From contig NZ_VEDO01000009.1 in assembly GCF_007677875.1 (NCBI RefSeq), positions 124,001 to 188,000 on the forward strand: 64,000 nt of DNA. Direction: 5' to 3'. Shown one piece after another: positions 1-9,204 of the stretch; the first letter of the stretch is position 1, and each line of letters opens with the position of its first letter. The notes below the pieces were generated by a model. It ran no database searches. It saw only the letters and a list, made by a program, of their open reading frames with translations, and was not told the DNA's origin. The stretch is from Variovorax boronicumulans. GTDB taxonomy: Bacteria > Pseudomonadota > Gammaproteobacteria > Burkholderiales > Burkholderiaceae_C. Both the position numbers and the translations under genes were made by a program.

Positions 1-1334
1 TAGCTGTGCAGGCCCGACAGGAACATGTTGACCCCCAGGAAGGCGAAGGTCGTGATGGCCAGGCCCACGAGTGCCCACCAGGCTGCCACGGTGCCGCGCA
101 GGCCCTTCATGAGCCGCATGTGCAGCCAGGCCGCGTAGTTGAGCCAGACGATCAGCGCCCAGGTTTCCTTCGGATCCCAGCTCCAGTAGCCGCCCCAGGC
201 CTCCGCCGCCCACAGCGCGCCCAGCACGGTGGCGATCGTGAAGAAGGCGAAACCGACCGCGATGGCCTTGTACATCACGTCGTCGAGCACTTCGAGCGCG
301 GGCAAGCGCTCGGCGATGCGGCGCCGGCCGAACAGGATGGCCGCCACGATCAACGCAGAAACGCCGAAGTACACCATCCAGTAGCTGCTGCCGCCCTCCA
401 CGCCGCCCTGGCGGAACACGATGGGCTCGAAGCACAGCACCACGCCCAGCGCCCACAGCGGCGCCAGCCGCCACCAGCGGGGTTCGCCGGCCTGCTGCTT
501 GATCAGGTAAGCGAAGGCCACCATGGCCGCCAGCGCGAAGGTGCCGTAGCCGACGAAGTTGGCCGGCACGTGCAGCTTCATCCACCAGCTCTTGAGGGCC
601 GGCACCAGCGGCTGGATCTCGTGCGCCTCGCGCACCACCGTGTACCAGAGCAAAAAGCCCACGGCCGCGCTGATGACCAGCATCACGAAGGCACCCAGCG
701 CGCGCGTGCGGTACTGGTCTTCGAAGTAGAGGTAGAAGGCCGCCGTGAGCCAGCAGAACAGCACGAAGACCTCGTACAGGTTGCTGACCGGGATGTGGCC
801 GATGTCCGGCCCGATCTGGTGGCTCTCGTACCAGCGCACCATGGTGCCGACCAGGGCCATGGTGACGGCCGCCCAGGCGATGCGCGAGCCGATCAGTTCC
901 AGCGCCGCAGCGGGGTTGCGCGCCACCATGCCGCCCCAGTAGAACACCGTGCTGATGAAGAACAGCATGCTCATCCAGAGGATGGCCGACTGGCTGGACA
1001 GGAAGTACTTGAGCCAGAACACCTGGTCGGCGCGGGCCAGGTCGGCGCGGCCATCGACCTGGTAGGAGGCGATGGCCAACAGCGCCAGCCCCGCCACAAC
1101 CAGCATCAGCATGCGCAGCGGTCGCCAGAACCAGCCCAGCCAGATCAGGCTGGGCACGGCACCGGCCAGGATCCACTTCTCGTAGATGTCCATGGCCGCG
1201 TGGTAGCGCGAGAACGCAAAGATGCCGCCGGCCAGCACCAGCACGGCGAACAGCCAGTCGAATGCGTTGCGGCGGGCCAGGAAGCCCTCGTGGAGCACCA
1301 GCGTCTCGCTGGGGCTGCGTGTGATGGTGTTCAT
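1..1334 (-). CDS. ccsB: Cytochrome c biogenesis protein CcsB/CcsA (3' end missing)
   Basis: Integral membrane subunit of the system II cytochrome c maturation complex. With ResB it carries heme across the membrane and joins it to CXXCH apocytochromes. 444 codons are visible. Hydrophobic segments fill the protein, and near the C-terminal end there is a WWD-type heme-handling motif (WGGYWSWDPKETW, encoded near 165-200). The last visible residues match the usual family C-terminus, and the next codon (TAN) falls off the window edge, so only a few residues are missing. The ATG at 1334 lies 4 bp after the resB stop, so the two are cotranscribed leftward. Confidence 0.93.
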   Translation of the reverse strand, partial: MNTITRSPSETLVLHEGFLARRNAFDWLFAVLVLAGGIFAFSRYHAAMDIYEKWILAGAVPSLIWLGWFWRPLRMLMLVVAGLALLAIASYQVDGRADLARADQVFWLKYFLSSQSAILWMSMLFFISTVFYWGGMVARNPAAALELIGSRIAWAAVTMALVGTMVRWYESHQIGPDIGHIPVSNLYEVFVLFCWLTAAFYLYFEDQYRTRALGAFVMLVISAAVGFLLWYTVVREAHEIQPLVPALKSWWMKLHVPANFVGYGTFALAAMVAFAYLIKQQAGEPRWWRLAPLWALGVVLCFEPIVFRQGGVEGGSSYWMVYFGVSALIVAAILFGRRRIAERLPALEVLDDVMYKAIAVGFAFFTIATVLGALWAAEAWGGYWSWDPKETWALIVWLNYAAWLHMRLMKGLRGTVAAWWALVGLAITTFAFLGVNMFLSGLHS

Positions 1335-1338
1335 CGTC

Positions 1339-3471
1339 TCACTCCTTGGCGCCGGTCCCGGCGCCGATCAGCCGGCTTTTGAGCAGGTCGAATTCGCGGT
1401 CCAAGTCCAGCGTCTTGCGGTTGGACGAGAGGGCCATGGTGGCCTCGGTGGCATCGCCCTGGGGCGCCATCCAGACCCACAGGCGGCGTTCGCGAACATA
1501 CAGCATCGCGAAAATCCCCAGGATCAGCAGCAGACAGCCCAGGTAGACGATGTTGCGCCCGGGCGCGCGCGCCACCTGGAACACGCTGGCCTGCACCTGC
1601 TTGAAATCGACCAGCTGGAACACCATGGGCGCGGGGTACAGCGATGCATCGCTGAGCGAGAGCACGGCCTGCGTCATGAAGCCCTGGGTCTTCTCGTTGC
1701 TCGCCAGCGGGGGGGCGCCCACGCGTTCCTGGCCCATCTGCACGAGCTCGAACAGCACGCCGTTCAGGATGCGCACCAGTACCTCGCCGGCGCGGCCGCG
1801 CTCGGCCTCGGGCACGTTGGTTTCCATGAAATCGGCAATGGCCTGCAGGCCGCCGCGCGGCTTGGCCGACGGACCGGCAGCCTGGCCTTCGCCGGCGAAC
1901 AGGGCCAGCGCCTTGGCGGCCGAGGCGGCCAGCTGCTCGGCCAGCTCGGGCCGCTGCGGATCGACGGCGCGCGTCGCATAGCGGCGCACGGCGGCCGCGC
2001 GCTGCGCAGGGTCCATGAGGTCGGCGCGCAGGCGCAGGAAGGTGTCCATGCTGGCGTTCTCGTCGGCCGGCACGCGCAGGTAACGGAAGGACTCGGCCGG
2101 GGTCTCGCGCACACCCAGCAGGAAGGCCGCCACGCCGTCGCCGGTGTCCACGGGCAGCATGTAGTTGTGGTACTCGCGGGCCTGGCCGGCTGCGTCGCGC
2201 AGCCGGTAGGTGATGCTGGGGCCCACGTTGCGCAGCTCGCGGTGCGTCACGGTCTTGTTGCCCGCGCCCAGACGGGCATCGATGGCGCCGCGCAGGTCGA
2301 CCTTGCGCACGTCCACGGCGTTGCCGGTCTGGCCGGTCAGGTTCTCGACGTTGATCACGCGCAGGGCCTGGTACTCCAGCGTCATCTTCTCGTCGCCGCG
2401 GTTCAGTTCGCTGCTGCCGCCAACCACGCCCTCGACCTCGAAGGTCTTGCCGCCCGGCAGCAGCGGCACGGCTTTGAGTCGGACACTGGAGCCGCCGTCG
2501 TCGAAGCTGGACTGGTAGATCTCCACGCCCTTGTAGCTGAACGGGTGGTTGACCTCCACGCGCGCGGGCGTCTGGGCGCCGGTCTCGCGGTCGTGCACCA
2601 CGATCTCGCTGGCGAACAGCTTGGGCATGCCGGTGGAGTAATACTCGACGATGAATTTCTTGAGCTCGACCGCGAAGGGCAAGTCCTGCAGCAGCACGCC
2701 GTCGGACTGCGCCAGGATGGCGGTGCTGGACTGCGTGCCCTCGGCCACCATGAGGTTGCCGCGGAAGGTCGGGTTGCGCATGGACAGCCGGTGCTCGGGC
2801 GCCACGTCGGCGATCATGCCGCCGCCCTTGTAGACGCTCTTGCCGTTGAACCAGGTCTGGGCGCGCACCACCAGGTCGCCGTCCAGCAGGCCGCCGATGC
2901 AGACCAGCACGATGGCGCTGTGCGCCGCGATGTAGCCGAACTTGTTGGCCGCGCCGGCCTTGGCGGCCACCATCCAGCCCTCGCCTGCCGGCGTCTCGCG
3001 GCGCTGCAGCTTGACCTTCCAGCCGGCCCTGGCCAGGGCCTGGCCCACGCGCGCGGCCGCGGCCTCGGGCGTGCCGGCCACCGTCGCGTTCGCCTTGTGG
3101 TGGAAGGCGTTCAGGCTCTGCGCGCGGATGCCTTCCTTGTAGACCTTGAGGTCCGCGAAGATCTTGGGCGTGCTGCGTGCGATGCACAGCGTGGTGCTGA
3201 TGACCAGAAAGGCCAGGATCAGCAGGAACCACCAGGCGCTGTAGACCGCGTGGAGGCTGAACTTCTCGAACAGCAGCGCCCAGAACGGGCCGAACTGGTT
3301 GACGTAGTTGTTGGCCGGCTCGTGCTGTTTGAGCACCGTGCCGATGATGGACGCGATGCAGATGATGGTCAGCAGCGCGATGGCGAAGCGCATCGACGAC
3401 AGCAGCTCCACCGCGGCCCGCCAGGCTTGCGAGCCGCTGCGTACGCGCAGGCCGTGGGTGGTCGTGGTCAT
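1339..3471 (-). CDS. resB: ResB-like cytochrome c biogenesis protein (Ccs1)
   Basis: 710 aa, the second half of the system II heme ligation complex. It has the expected build: hydrophobic segments near residues 28-47, 75-105 and 180-200, a long periplasmic domain, and a last transmembrane helix near residue 630. It probably keeps apocytochrome cysteines reduced and presents them for heme attachment together with CcsB, whose gene follows after 4 bp. The upstream gene is cytochrome c4, a likely substrate of the machinery. The MTTTTHGL start is the first ATG of the frame. Confidence 0.93.
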   Translation of the reverse strand: MTTTTHGLRVRSGSQAWRAAVELLSSMRFAIALLTIICIASIIGTVLKQHEPANNYVNQFGPFWALLFEKFSLHAVYSAWWFLLILAFLVISTTLCIARSTPKIFADLKVYKEGIRAQSLNAFHHKANATVAGTPEAAAARVGQALARAGWKVKLQRRETPAGEGWMVAAKAGAANKFGYIAAHSAIVLVCIGGLLDGDLVVRAQTWFNGKSVYKGGGMIADVAPEHRLSMRNPTFRGNLMVAEGTQSSTAILAQSDGVLLQDLPFAVELKKFIVEYYSTGMPKLFASEIVVHDRETGAQTPARVEVNHPFSYKGVEIYQSSFDDGGSSVRLKAVPLLPGGKTFEVEGVVGGSSELNRGDEKMTLEYQALRVINVENLTGQTGNAVDVRKVDLRGAIDARLGAGNKTVTHRELRNVGPSITYRLRDAAGQAREYHNYMLPVDTGDGVAAFLLGVRETPAESFRYLRVPADENASMDTFLRLRADLMDPAQRAAAVRRYATRAVDPQRPELAEQLAASAAKALALFAGEGQAAGPSAKPRGGLQAIADFMETNVPEAERGRAGEVLVRILNGVLFELVQMGQERVGAPPLASNEKTQGFMTQAVLSLSDASLYPAPMVFQLVDFKQVQASVFQVARAPGRNIVYLGCLLLILGIFAMLYVRERRLWVWMAPQGDATEATMALSSNRKTLDLDREFDLLKSRLIGAGTGAKE

Positions 3472-3595
3472 CGTGCGAGGCCCCGTTCAAAAACAAAACG
3501 GGCCGCTGTACCAGCCGGCCCGCCGTGGCGCCCGTTCCTTGGGGTGGAAAGCGGGCATTTGGTTCCGCCCGCGCGCGGGCGTGTGCAATGCGGGA

Positions 3596-4234
3596 TCAGC
3601 GCAGGCCGGCGATGTAGTCGGCCACGGCGCGGATCTCGCGGTCGTTCATCTTGGCCGCCACACCCGTCATCTGGGCATTGTTCTTGCGCTTGCCGTCGCG
3701 GAACTCGACCAGTTGCGTGGTGGTGTAGTCGGCGTGCTGGCCCGACAGGCGCGGGTATTGCGAGGGGATGCCGGCACCGTTCGGGCTGTGGCAGCCTGCG
3801 CAGGCGGCGACCTGGCGGTCCGGGATGCCGCCGCGGAAGATGCGTTCGCCCAGCTGCACGAGCTCCTTGTCCTTGGCGAAACCGGGTTTGGGCTTCTGCG
3901 ATGTGAGCCAGTAGGAGATGTTGCGCATGTCCTCGTCGCTGAGCGCCGAGGCGAAGCCCTTCATGATGGGGTTGTTGCGCTTGCCGTCCTTGAAGTCGTG
4001 CAGCTGCTTGACCAGGTACTCGGGGTGCTGGTGCGCCAGCTTGGGGTTGGCCGCGATGGTCGAATTGCCGTCTGCACCGTGGCAGGCCGCGCACACCGCC
4101 GTGTAGCCCTGCTCGCCCTTGACCAGATCGGGCTTCGCCGCCGCGGGAGCCGCCGGCGCTGCGTCGGCGGCGTGGCTGGAGAACGAAGGCGCTGCGAACA
4201 CTGCAGCCAGAACCATGGTGGCAAGCAACTTCAT
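3596..4234 (-). CDS. Cytochrome c4-type diheme cytochrome
   Basis: 212 aa periplasmic diheme electron carrier. The start at 4234 gives a normal Sec signal (MKLLATMVLAAVFAAP) ending near ASSHA/ADA. Two CXXCH heme sites are visible: CAACHG in the first domain and CAGCHS in the second, each followed by a distal Met (PIMKGF and AQMTGV), as in cytochrome c4. It probably passes electrons from the quinol-oxidising complexes to terminal oxidases. A GC hairpin at 3551-3572 with a short T run on the minus strand is a weak candidate terminator. The short divergent gap to engB holds a good -10 (TACAAT) for the rightward gene. Confidence 0.92.
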   Translation of the reverse strand: MKLLATMVLAAVFAAPSFSSHAADAAPAAPAAAKPDLVKGEQGYTAVCAACHGADGNSTIAANPKLAHQHPEYLVKQLHDFKDGKRNNPIMKGFASALSDEDMRNISYWLTSQKPKPGFAKDKELVQLGERIFRGGIPDRQVAACAGCHSPNGAGIPSQYPRLSGQHADYTTTQLVEFRDGKRKNNAQMTGVAAKMNDREIRAVADYIAGLR

Positions 4235-4305
4235 ATCGAGGGTAGTTTTATGTACGCAAAACCGGGCGATTCTACAATGCGCCCCCGCGCCATCCCTGCA
4301 CATTC

Positions 4306-4989
4306 ATGACAGCTCCCGCTCCCGCCGCCGCCGCACCGGCCCCTTCTGCCGCTGCCGTCGCCTCGGGCTGGCTGCACACCGCCCGCTTCCTGACCACGGC
4401 ACCGCAGCTGCAGTTCCTGCCCGCGCTGGAGGTGCCCGAGATCGCCTTCGTCGGCCGCTCCAACGCCGGCAAATCCACCTGCATCAACACGCTCACGCAG
4501 CAAAAGCAGCTGGCCTTCGCCTCCAAGAAGCCGGGCCGCACCCAGCACATCAACCTGTTCGCGCTCGGCAAGCAGGGTGTCACCGACGCCGTGCTGGCCG
4601 ACCTGCCCGGCTACGGCTATGCCGCCGTGCCCAAGGCCGACAAGGAGCGCTGGCAGCGTGTGATGGCCAACTACCTCGTCACGCGAGAGAACCTCAAGGG
4701 CGTGGTGCTGCTGTGCGACCCGCGCCTGGGCCTGACCGAGCTCGACGAAGTGCTGCTCGAAGTGATCCGCCCACGTGTCGAGGAAGGCCTGCAGTTCCTG
4801 CTCTTGCTGACCAAGGCCGACAAGCTCACGCGCATGGAGGCCAGCAAGGCGCTGGCCATCGCCAGACTCAACGCGGGCGGCGGCCAGGCCATGCTGTTCT
4901 CGGCGCTCAAGCGCCAGGGCATCGACGAAGCCAGCCAGCTGCTGTGGCGCTGGGCCCACCCGGAAGCGGACCAGCCGGCGCCTCAGTAG
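4306..4989 (+). CDS. engB: Ribosome biogenesis GTP-binding protein EngB/YsxC
   Basis: 227 aa TRAFAC-class GTPase needed for large ribosomal subunit assembly. An Ala/Pro-rich N-terminal extension of about 20 residues precedes the G domain. Walker A/G1 is GRSNAGKS (residues 50-57), G3 is DLPGYG (99-104) and G4 is TKAD (near residue 165). The length fits the family. The last 7 bp overlap the end of the convergent acyltransferase gene. Placement next to cytochrome c genes is common in Burkholderiales (family knowledge). Confidence 0.96.
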   Translation: MTAPAPAAAAPAPSAAAVASGWLHTARFLTTAPQLQFLPALEVPEIAFVGRSNAGKSTCINTLTQQKQLAFASKKPGRTQHINLFALGKQGVTDAVLADLPGYGYAAVPKADKERWQRVMANYLVTRENLKGVVLLCDPRLGLTELDEVLLEVIRPRVEEGLQFLLLLTKADKLTRMEASKALAIARLNAGGGQAMLFSALKRQGIDEASQLLWRWAHPEADQPAPQ

Positions 4990-5846
4990 ACCGAAGGCGC
5001 CCCGGGCGGGCGGGTCTTGAAGCGCTTGTGGACCCAGAAGTACTGCTCGGGCATGGTGTCGATGTAACCCTGCAGGCGCTGGTTCATGAGCGCCGTGTCG
5101 GCCTCGGCATCCGGCCCCGGAAAGCCGTCCCAGCCCGGCAGGATCTGCACCTCGTAGCCCTCGGGCGTCAGCCGCGTGACCACGGGCACCACCCGCGCGC
5201 GGCCCAGCCGCGCGAAGCGGGCCAGCGAGGGCACGGTAGCCGCCGGCACGCCATAGAACGGCACGAATACCGAGTCGCGCGCGCCGAAATCCATGTCGGG
5301 CAGCAGATAGATCGGCTCGCCTGCGCGCAGCGCCGCCACCACCGGCTTGACGCCATCGATGCGGTTGTAGAGCTTGGCGTTGCCGAAGCGCTGGCGCCCC
5401 TGCGCCACCCAGATGTCCACGGTCTGGTTGGACTGCGGCGTGAAGATGGTCGCGAACTGCCGGGGGATCTGTTGCGACAGCGCCGTCGCACCTGCATCGA
5501 GGCCGACGAAGTGCGGCGCGAACAACAGCGTGGGCGCCGTGCCGGCCAGCTCGTGCAGCGCGCCCGTCATGCGCAGGCGCGCGCGCACCACGTCGGGCCG
5601 CGCGTGCCAGAGCCAGGCGCGGTCCAGCCAGGCCTGCACGAAGACCACGAAATGGCGCCGCGCCAGCGCCTCGCGCTCGCGCGGCGTCAGTTGCGGGAAG
5701 CACAGCGCCAGGTTGGTCAGCGCGATGCGTCGGCGGCTGCCGACCAGCGCATAGAGCAAGCGGCCCAACAGCGCGCCCAGCGCCCGCACCCAGGCCAGCG
5801 GCAGCGGAGCGAGCAAGCGCAACAGCGCAATCGCGAAACGGGTCAT
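4983..5846 (-). CDS. Lipid A biosynthesis-type lysophospholipid acyltransferase (LpxL/HtrB family)
   Basis: 287 aa inner-membrane acyltransferase that adds a secondary acyl chain to lipid A precursors or a related lipid. The catalytic HX4D motif is present (HFVGLD within LLFAPHFVGLD), as are the family's later blocks (PDMDFG, FVPFYGVPA). One hydrophobic segment near the N-terminus anchors it. I chose the ATG at 5846 (MTRFAIALL), which gives the usual N-terminus; an in-frame GTG at 5879 would add 11 residues. Which acyl position it modifies cannot be read from sequence. Confidence 0.9.
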   Translation of the reverse strand: MTRFAIALLRLLAPLPLAWVRALGALLGRLLYALVGSRRRIALTNLALCFPQLTPREREALARRHFVVFVQAWLDRAWLWHARPDVVRARLRMTGALHELAGTAPTLLFAPHFVGLDAGATALSQQIPRQFATIFTPQSNQTVDIWVAQGRQRFGNAKLYNRIDGVKPVVAALRAGEPIYLLPDMDFGARDSVFVPFYGVPAATVPSLARFARLGRARVVPVVTRLTPEGYEVQILPGWDGFPGPDAEADTALMNQRLQGYIDTMPEQYFWVHKRFKTRPPGAPSVY

Positions 5847-6038
5847 CTCGCCAGCCGGCCGGCCAAACGGCCATCGCACATGAGGATCATGGGGAACGCT
5901 AGAATCGCCGCGGTCGCTGAGTTATTGAACTACTTGCAGGGCGACGGTAAACACATCTGCTAAAGCGTTCGCCACGAGCTCCCGCCAGAGGCAACGCGCG
6001 ACGCAACAGCCTTTTACGAAGCGAAGGAGTTTATTCAA

Positions 6039-7220
6039 ATGGCGAACGATTTCCTCTTCACGTCCGAATCCGTCTCCGAAGGCCATCCCGACAAGGTGGC
6101 CGACCAGATCTCCGACGCGATCCTGGACGCGATCTTCGCGCAGGACCCCCGTTCGCGCGTGGCGGCCGAGACGCTGACCAACACCGGCCTCGTGGTGCTG
6201 GCGGGCGAGATCACGACCAACGCGCACGTCGACTACATCCAGGTGGCGCGCGACACCATCAAGCGCATCGGCTACGACAACACCGACTACGGCATCGACT
6301 ACAAGGGCTGCGCGGTCATGGTCTGCTACGACAAGCAGTCCAACGACATCGCCCAGGGCGTGGACCATGCCAGCGACGACCACCTGAACATCGGCGCCGG
6401 CGACCAGGGCCTGATGTTCGGCTACGCCTGCGACGAGACGCCCGAGCTGATGCCCGCGCCCATCTACTACGCGCACCGCCTGGTGGAGCGCCAGGCCCAG
6501 CTGCGCAAGGACGGGCGCCTGCCTTTCCTGCGCCCCGACGCCAAGAGCCAGGTCACGATGCGCTACGTGGATGGCAAGCCGCACTCGATCGACACCGTGG
6601 TGCTTTCGACCCAGCACCACCCCGACCAGAGCGAGACGCCGACCAAGATGAAGGCCAGCTTCACCGAGGCCATCATCGAGGAGATCATCAAGCCGGTGCT
6701 GCCCAAGGAGTGGCTGCAGGACACCAAGTACCTGATCAACCCGACCGGCCGCTTCGTCATCGGCGGCCCGCAGGGCGACTGCGGCCTCACCGGCCGCAAG
6801 ATCATCGTCGACACCTACGGCGGCGCCTGCCCGCACGGTGGCGGCGCGTTCTCGGGCAAGGACCCGTCCAAGGTCGACCGCTCGGCCGCCTATGCCGCAC
6901 GCTACGTGGCCAAGAACATCGTGGCCGCGGGCCTGGCGCGCCAGTGCCAGATCCAGGTGGCCTACGCGATCGGCGTGGCCCGCCCCATGAACGTGACGGT
7001 CTACACCGAAGGCACGGGCGTGATCCCCGACGACAAGATCGCCGCGCTGGTGCAGGAGCACTTCGACCTGCGCCCCAAGGGCATCATCCAGATGCTGGAC
7101 CTGCTGCGCCCGATCTACCAGAAGACCGCCGCCTACGGCCACTTCGGCCGCGAAGAGCCCGAGTTCAGCTGGGAGCAGACGGACAAGGCTGCGCTGCTGC
7201 GTGCAGCCGCCGGCCTGTAA
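6039..7220 (+). CDS. metK: S-adenosylmethionine synthetase
   Basis: 393 aa, makes S-adenosylmethionine from methionine and ATP. Hallmarks are [15 protein letters not shown] at the N-terminus (ATP/Met site), [13 protein letters not shown] (P-loop-like) and [19 protein letters not shown] near residue 265. Full length. A strong RBS (GAAGGAG) lies 9-10 bp before the ATG. The roughly 190-bp region upstream has a plausible -10 (TAGAAT at 5900-5905) but no good -35, giving a leader of about 130 nt in which I recognise no known SAM riboswitch. Confidence 0.98.
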   Translation: MANDFLFTSESVSEGHPDKVADQISDAILDAIFAQDPRSRVAAETLTNTGLVVLAGEITTNAHVDYIQVARDTIKRIGYDNTDYGIDYKGCAVMVCYDKQSNDIAQGVDHASDDHLNIGAGDQGLMFGYACDETPELMPAPIYYAHRLVERQAQLRKDGRLPFLRPDAKSQVTMRYVDGKPHSIDTVVLSTQHHPDQSETPTKMKASFTEAIIEEIIKPVLPKEWLQDTKYLINPTGRFVIGGPQGDCGLTGRKIIVDTYGGACPHGGGAFSGKDPSKVDRSAAYAARYVAKNIVAAGLARQCQIQVAYAIGVARPMNVTVYTEGTGVIPDDKIAALVQEHFDLRPKGIIQMLDLLRPIYQKTAAYGHFGREEPEFSWEQTDKAALLRAAAGL

Positions 7221-7232
7221 GCGCGCGCCTCC

Positions 7233-8465
7233 ATGAGTGCCGAGGCCACGCCCCCCTGGCGCGGCCCGCGCTGGGCGCTTGCCGTGCTGCTGGCCACGCT
7301 CGGCATGCTGGGCCCGTTCGCGATCGACACCTACATCCCGGCCTTCTCGGGCATCGCCCGCTCGCTCGGCGCCACGCCAGTGGAGATGCAGCAGACGCTG
7401 TCGGCCTACCTGTTCGGCTTCGCGTTCATGAACCTGTTCCACGGCGCGCTGTCGGACAGCTTCGGCCGCCGGCCCGTGGTGCTGTGGGGCATCGCGGTGT
7501 TCACCATCGCCTCGGCCGGTTGCGCGCTGTCGCAGAACATCGGCCAGCTGGTCTTCTTCCGCGCGCTGCAGGGCCTGTCCACCGGCGCCGGCATCGTGGT
7601 CTCGCGCGCGGTCATCCGCGACGTCTACCCGCCCGCCGAAGCCCAGAAGGTCATGAGCCAGGTGACCATCTACTTCGGCGTGGCACCGGCGATTGCGCCC
7701 ATCGTGGGCGGCTGGCTGTTCGTGCACCTGGGCTGGCACAGCGTGTTCTGGTTCCTGACGGGGGTGGGCGTGTTGCTCTGGATCAGCAACTGGCGGCTGC
7801 TGCCCGAGACGCTGCAGCCCGCGCAGCGCCAACCCTTCCATGTGCCCGACCTGCTGCGCGGCTACCGCCAGCTGCTCTCGGACCCGCGCTTCGTGCTGCT
7901 GGCCTTCGCCAGCGGGGTGCCGTTCAACGGCATGTTCCTGTACGTGCTGTCGGCGCCTGAATTCCTGGGCACGCTGCTGGGTCTGTCGCCCACGCAGTTC
8001 TACTGGTTCTTCATCCTGACCATCGCCGGCATCATGGGCGGCGCCTGGGCCAGCGGCCGTCTGGCAGGGCGCATCCCGCCCAAGCGCCAGATCCGCCATG
8101 GGTTCCTGATCATGACCGTGGTGGCCGTGCTGAACCTGGCCGCCAACGTGCTCTGGACCGCGCACCCGCTCTGGGCGCTGCCGCCGATCGCGGTGTTCGC
8201 CTTCGGCTGGGCGCTGATGGTGCCCGTGGTCACGCTGCTGGTGCTGGACCTGTACCCCACGCGGCGCGGCATGGCGTCTTCGCTGCAGGCCGTGGTCGGC
8301 TCGACTGCCAACGGCGTGGTGGCCGGGGTGATCGCGCCCCTGGTCATGCACTCCACGGTGCTGCTGGCGCTGGCCTCGCTGCTCATGATGGGCGTGGGCC
8401 TGGTGTGCTGGATCTGGCTGCACCACCGCTGGCCCGAGATCGGCCGCCACGCGAACGCCGCGTAA
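7233..8465 (+). CDS. Bcr/CflA family MFS multidrug exporter
   Basis: 410 aa, twelve predicted membrane helices, major facilitator superfamily DHA1. The MFS motif A-like loop (GALSDSFGRRPV) follows helix 2, and the IDTYIPAF motif in helix 1 is typical of the Bcr/CflA drug-resistance branch. It probably exports small drugs or sulfonamide/bicyclomycin-like molecules by proton antiport; the substrate is not visible. It starts 12 bp after metK and may share its transcript. Confidence 0.92.
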   Translation: MSAEATPPWRGPRWALAVLLATLGMLGPFAIDTYIPAFSGIARSLGATPVEMQQTLSAYLFGFAFMNLFHGALSDSFGRRPVVLWGIAVFTIASAGCALSQNIGQLVFFRALQGLSTGAGIVVSRAVIRDVYPPAEAQKVMSQVTIYFGVAPAIAPIVGGWLFVHLGWHSVFWFLTGVGVLLWISNWRLLPETLQPAQRQPFHVPDLLRGYRQLLSDPRFVLLAFASGVPFNGMFLYVLSAPEFLGTLLGLSPTQFYWFFILTIAGIMGGAWASGRLAGRIPPKRQIRHGFLIMTVVAVLNLAANVLWTAHPLWALPPIAVFAFGWALMVPVVTLLVLDLYPTRRGMASSLQAVVGSTANGVVAGVIAPLVMHSTVLLALASLLMMGVGLVCWIWLHHRWPEIGRHANAA

Positions 8466-8517
8466 AGCCGCCGCGGCGGGGGGAACCCCGGCGCGCCTGC
8501 CGGGCTCCCACCCGGCC

Positions 8518-9187
<670 letters not shown>

Positions 9188-9204
<17 letters not shown>

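Noticed and set aside
3482-3503. Hairpin CCCGTT/AACGGG just before resB as a terminator
   Set aside because: No T run follows on the minus strand, and it lies close to the resB start, where termination would silence the heme-ligation genes.
5847-6038. Possible SAM or SAH riboswitch in the metK leader
   Set aside because: I could not fold it into any SAM-I, SAM-II or SAH class core by eye; the pairing found is weak. A covariance-model scan would settle it.
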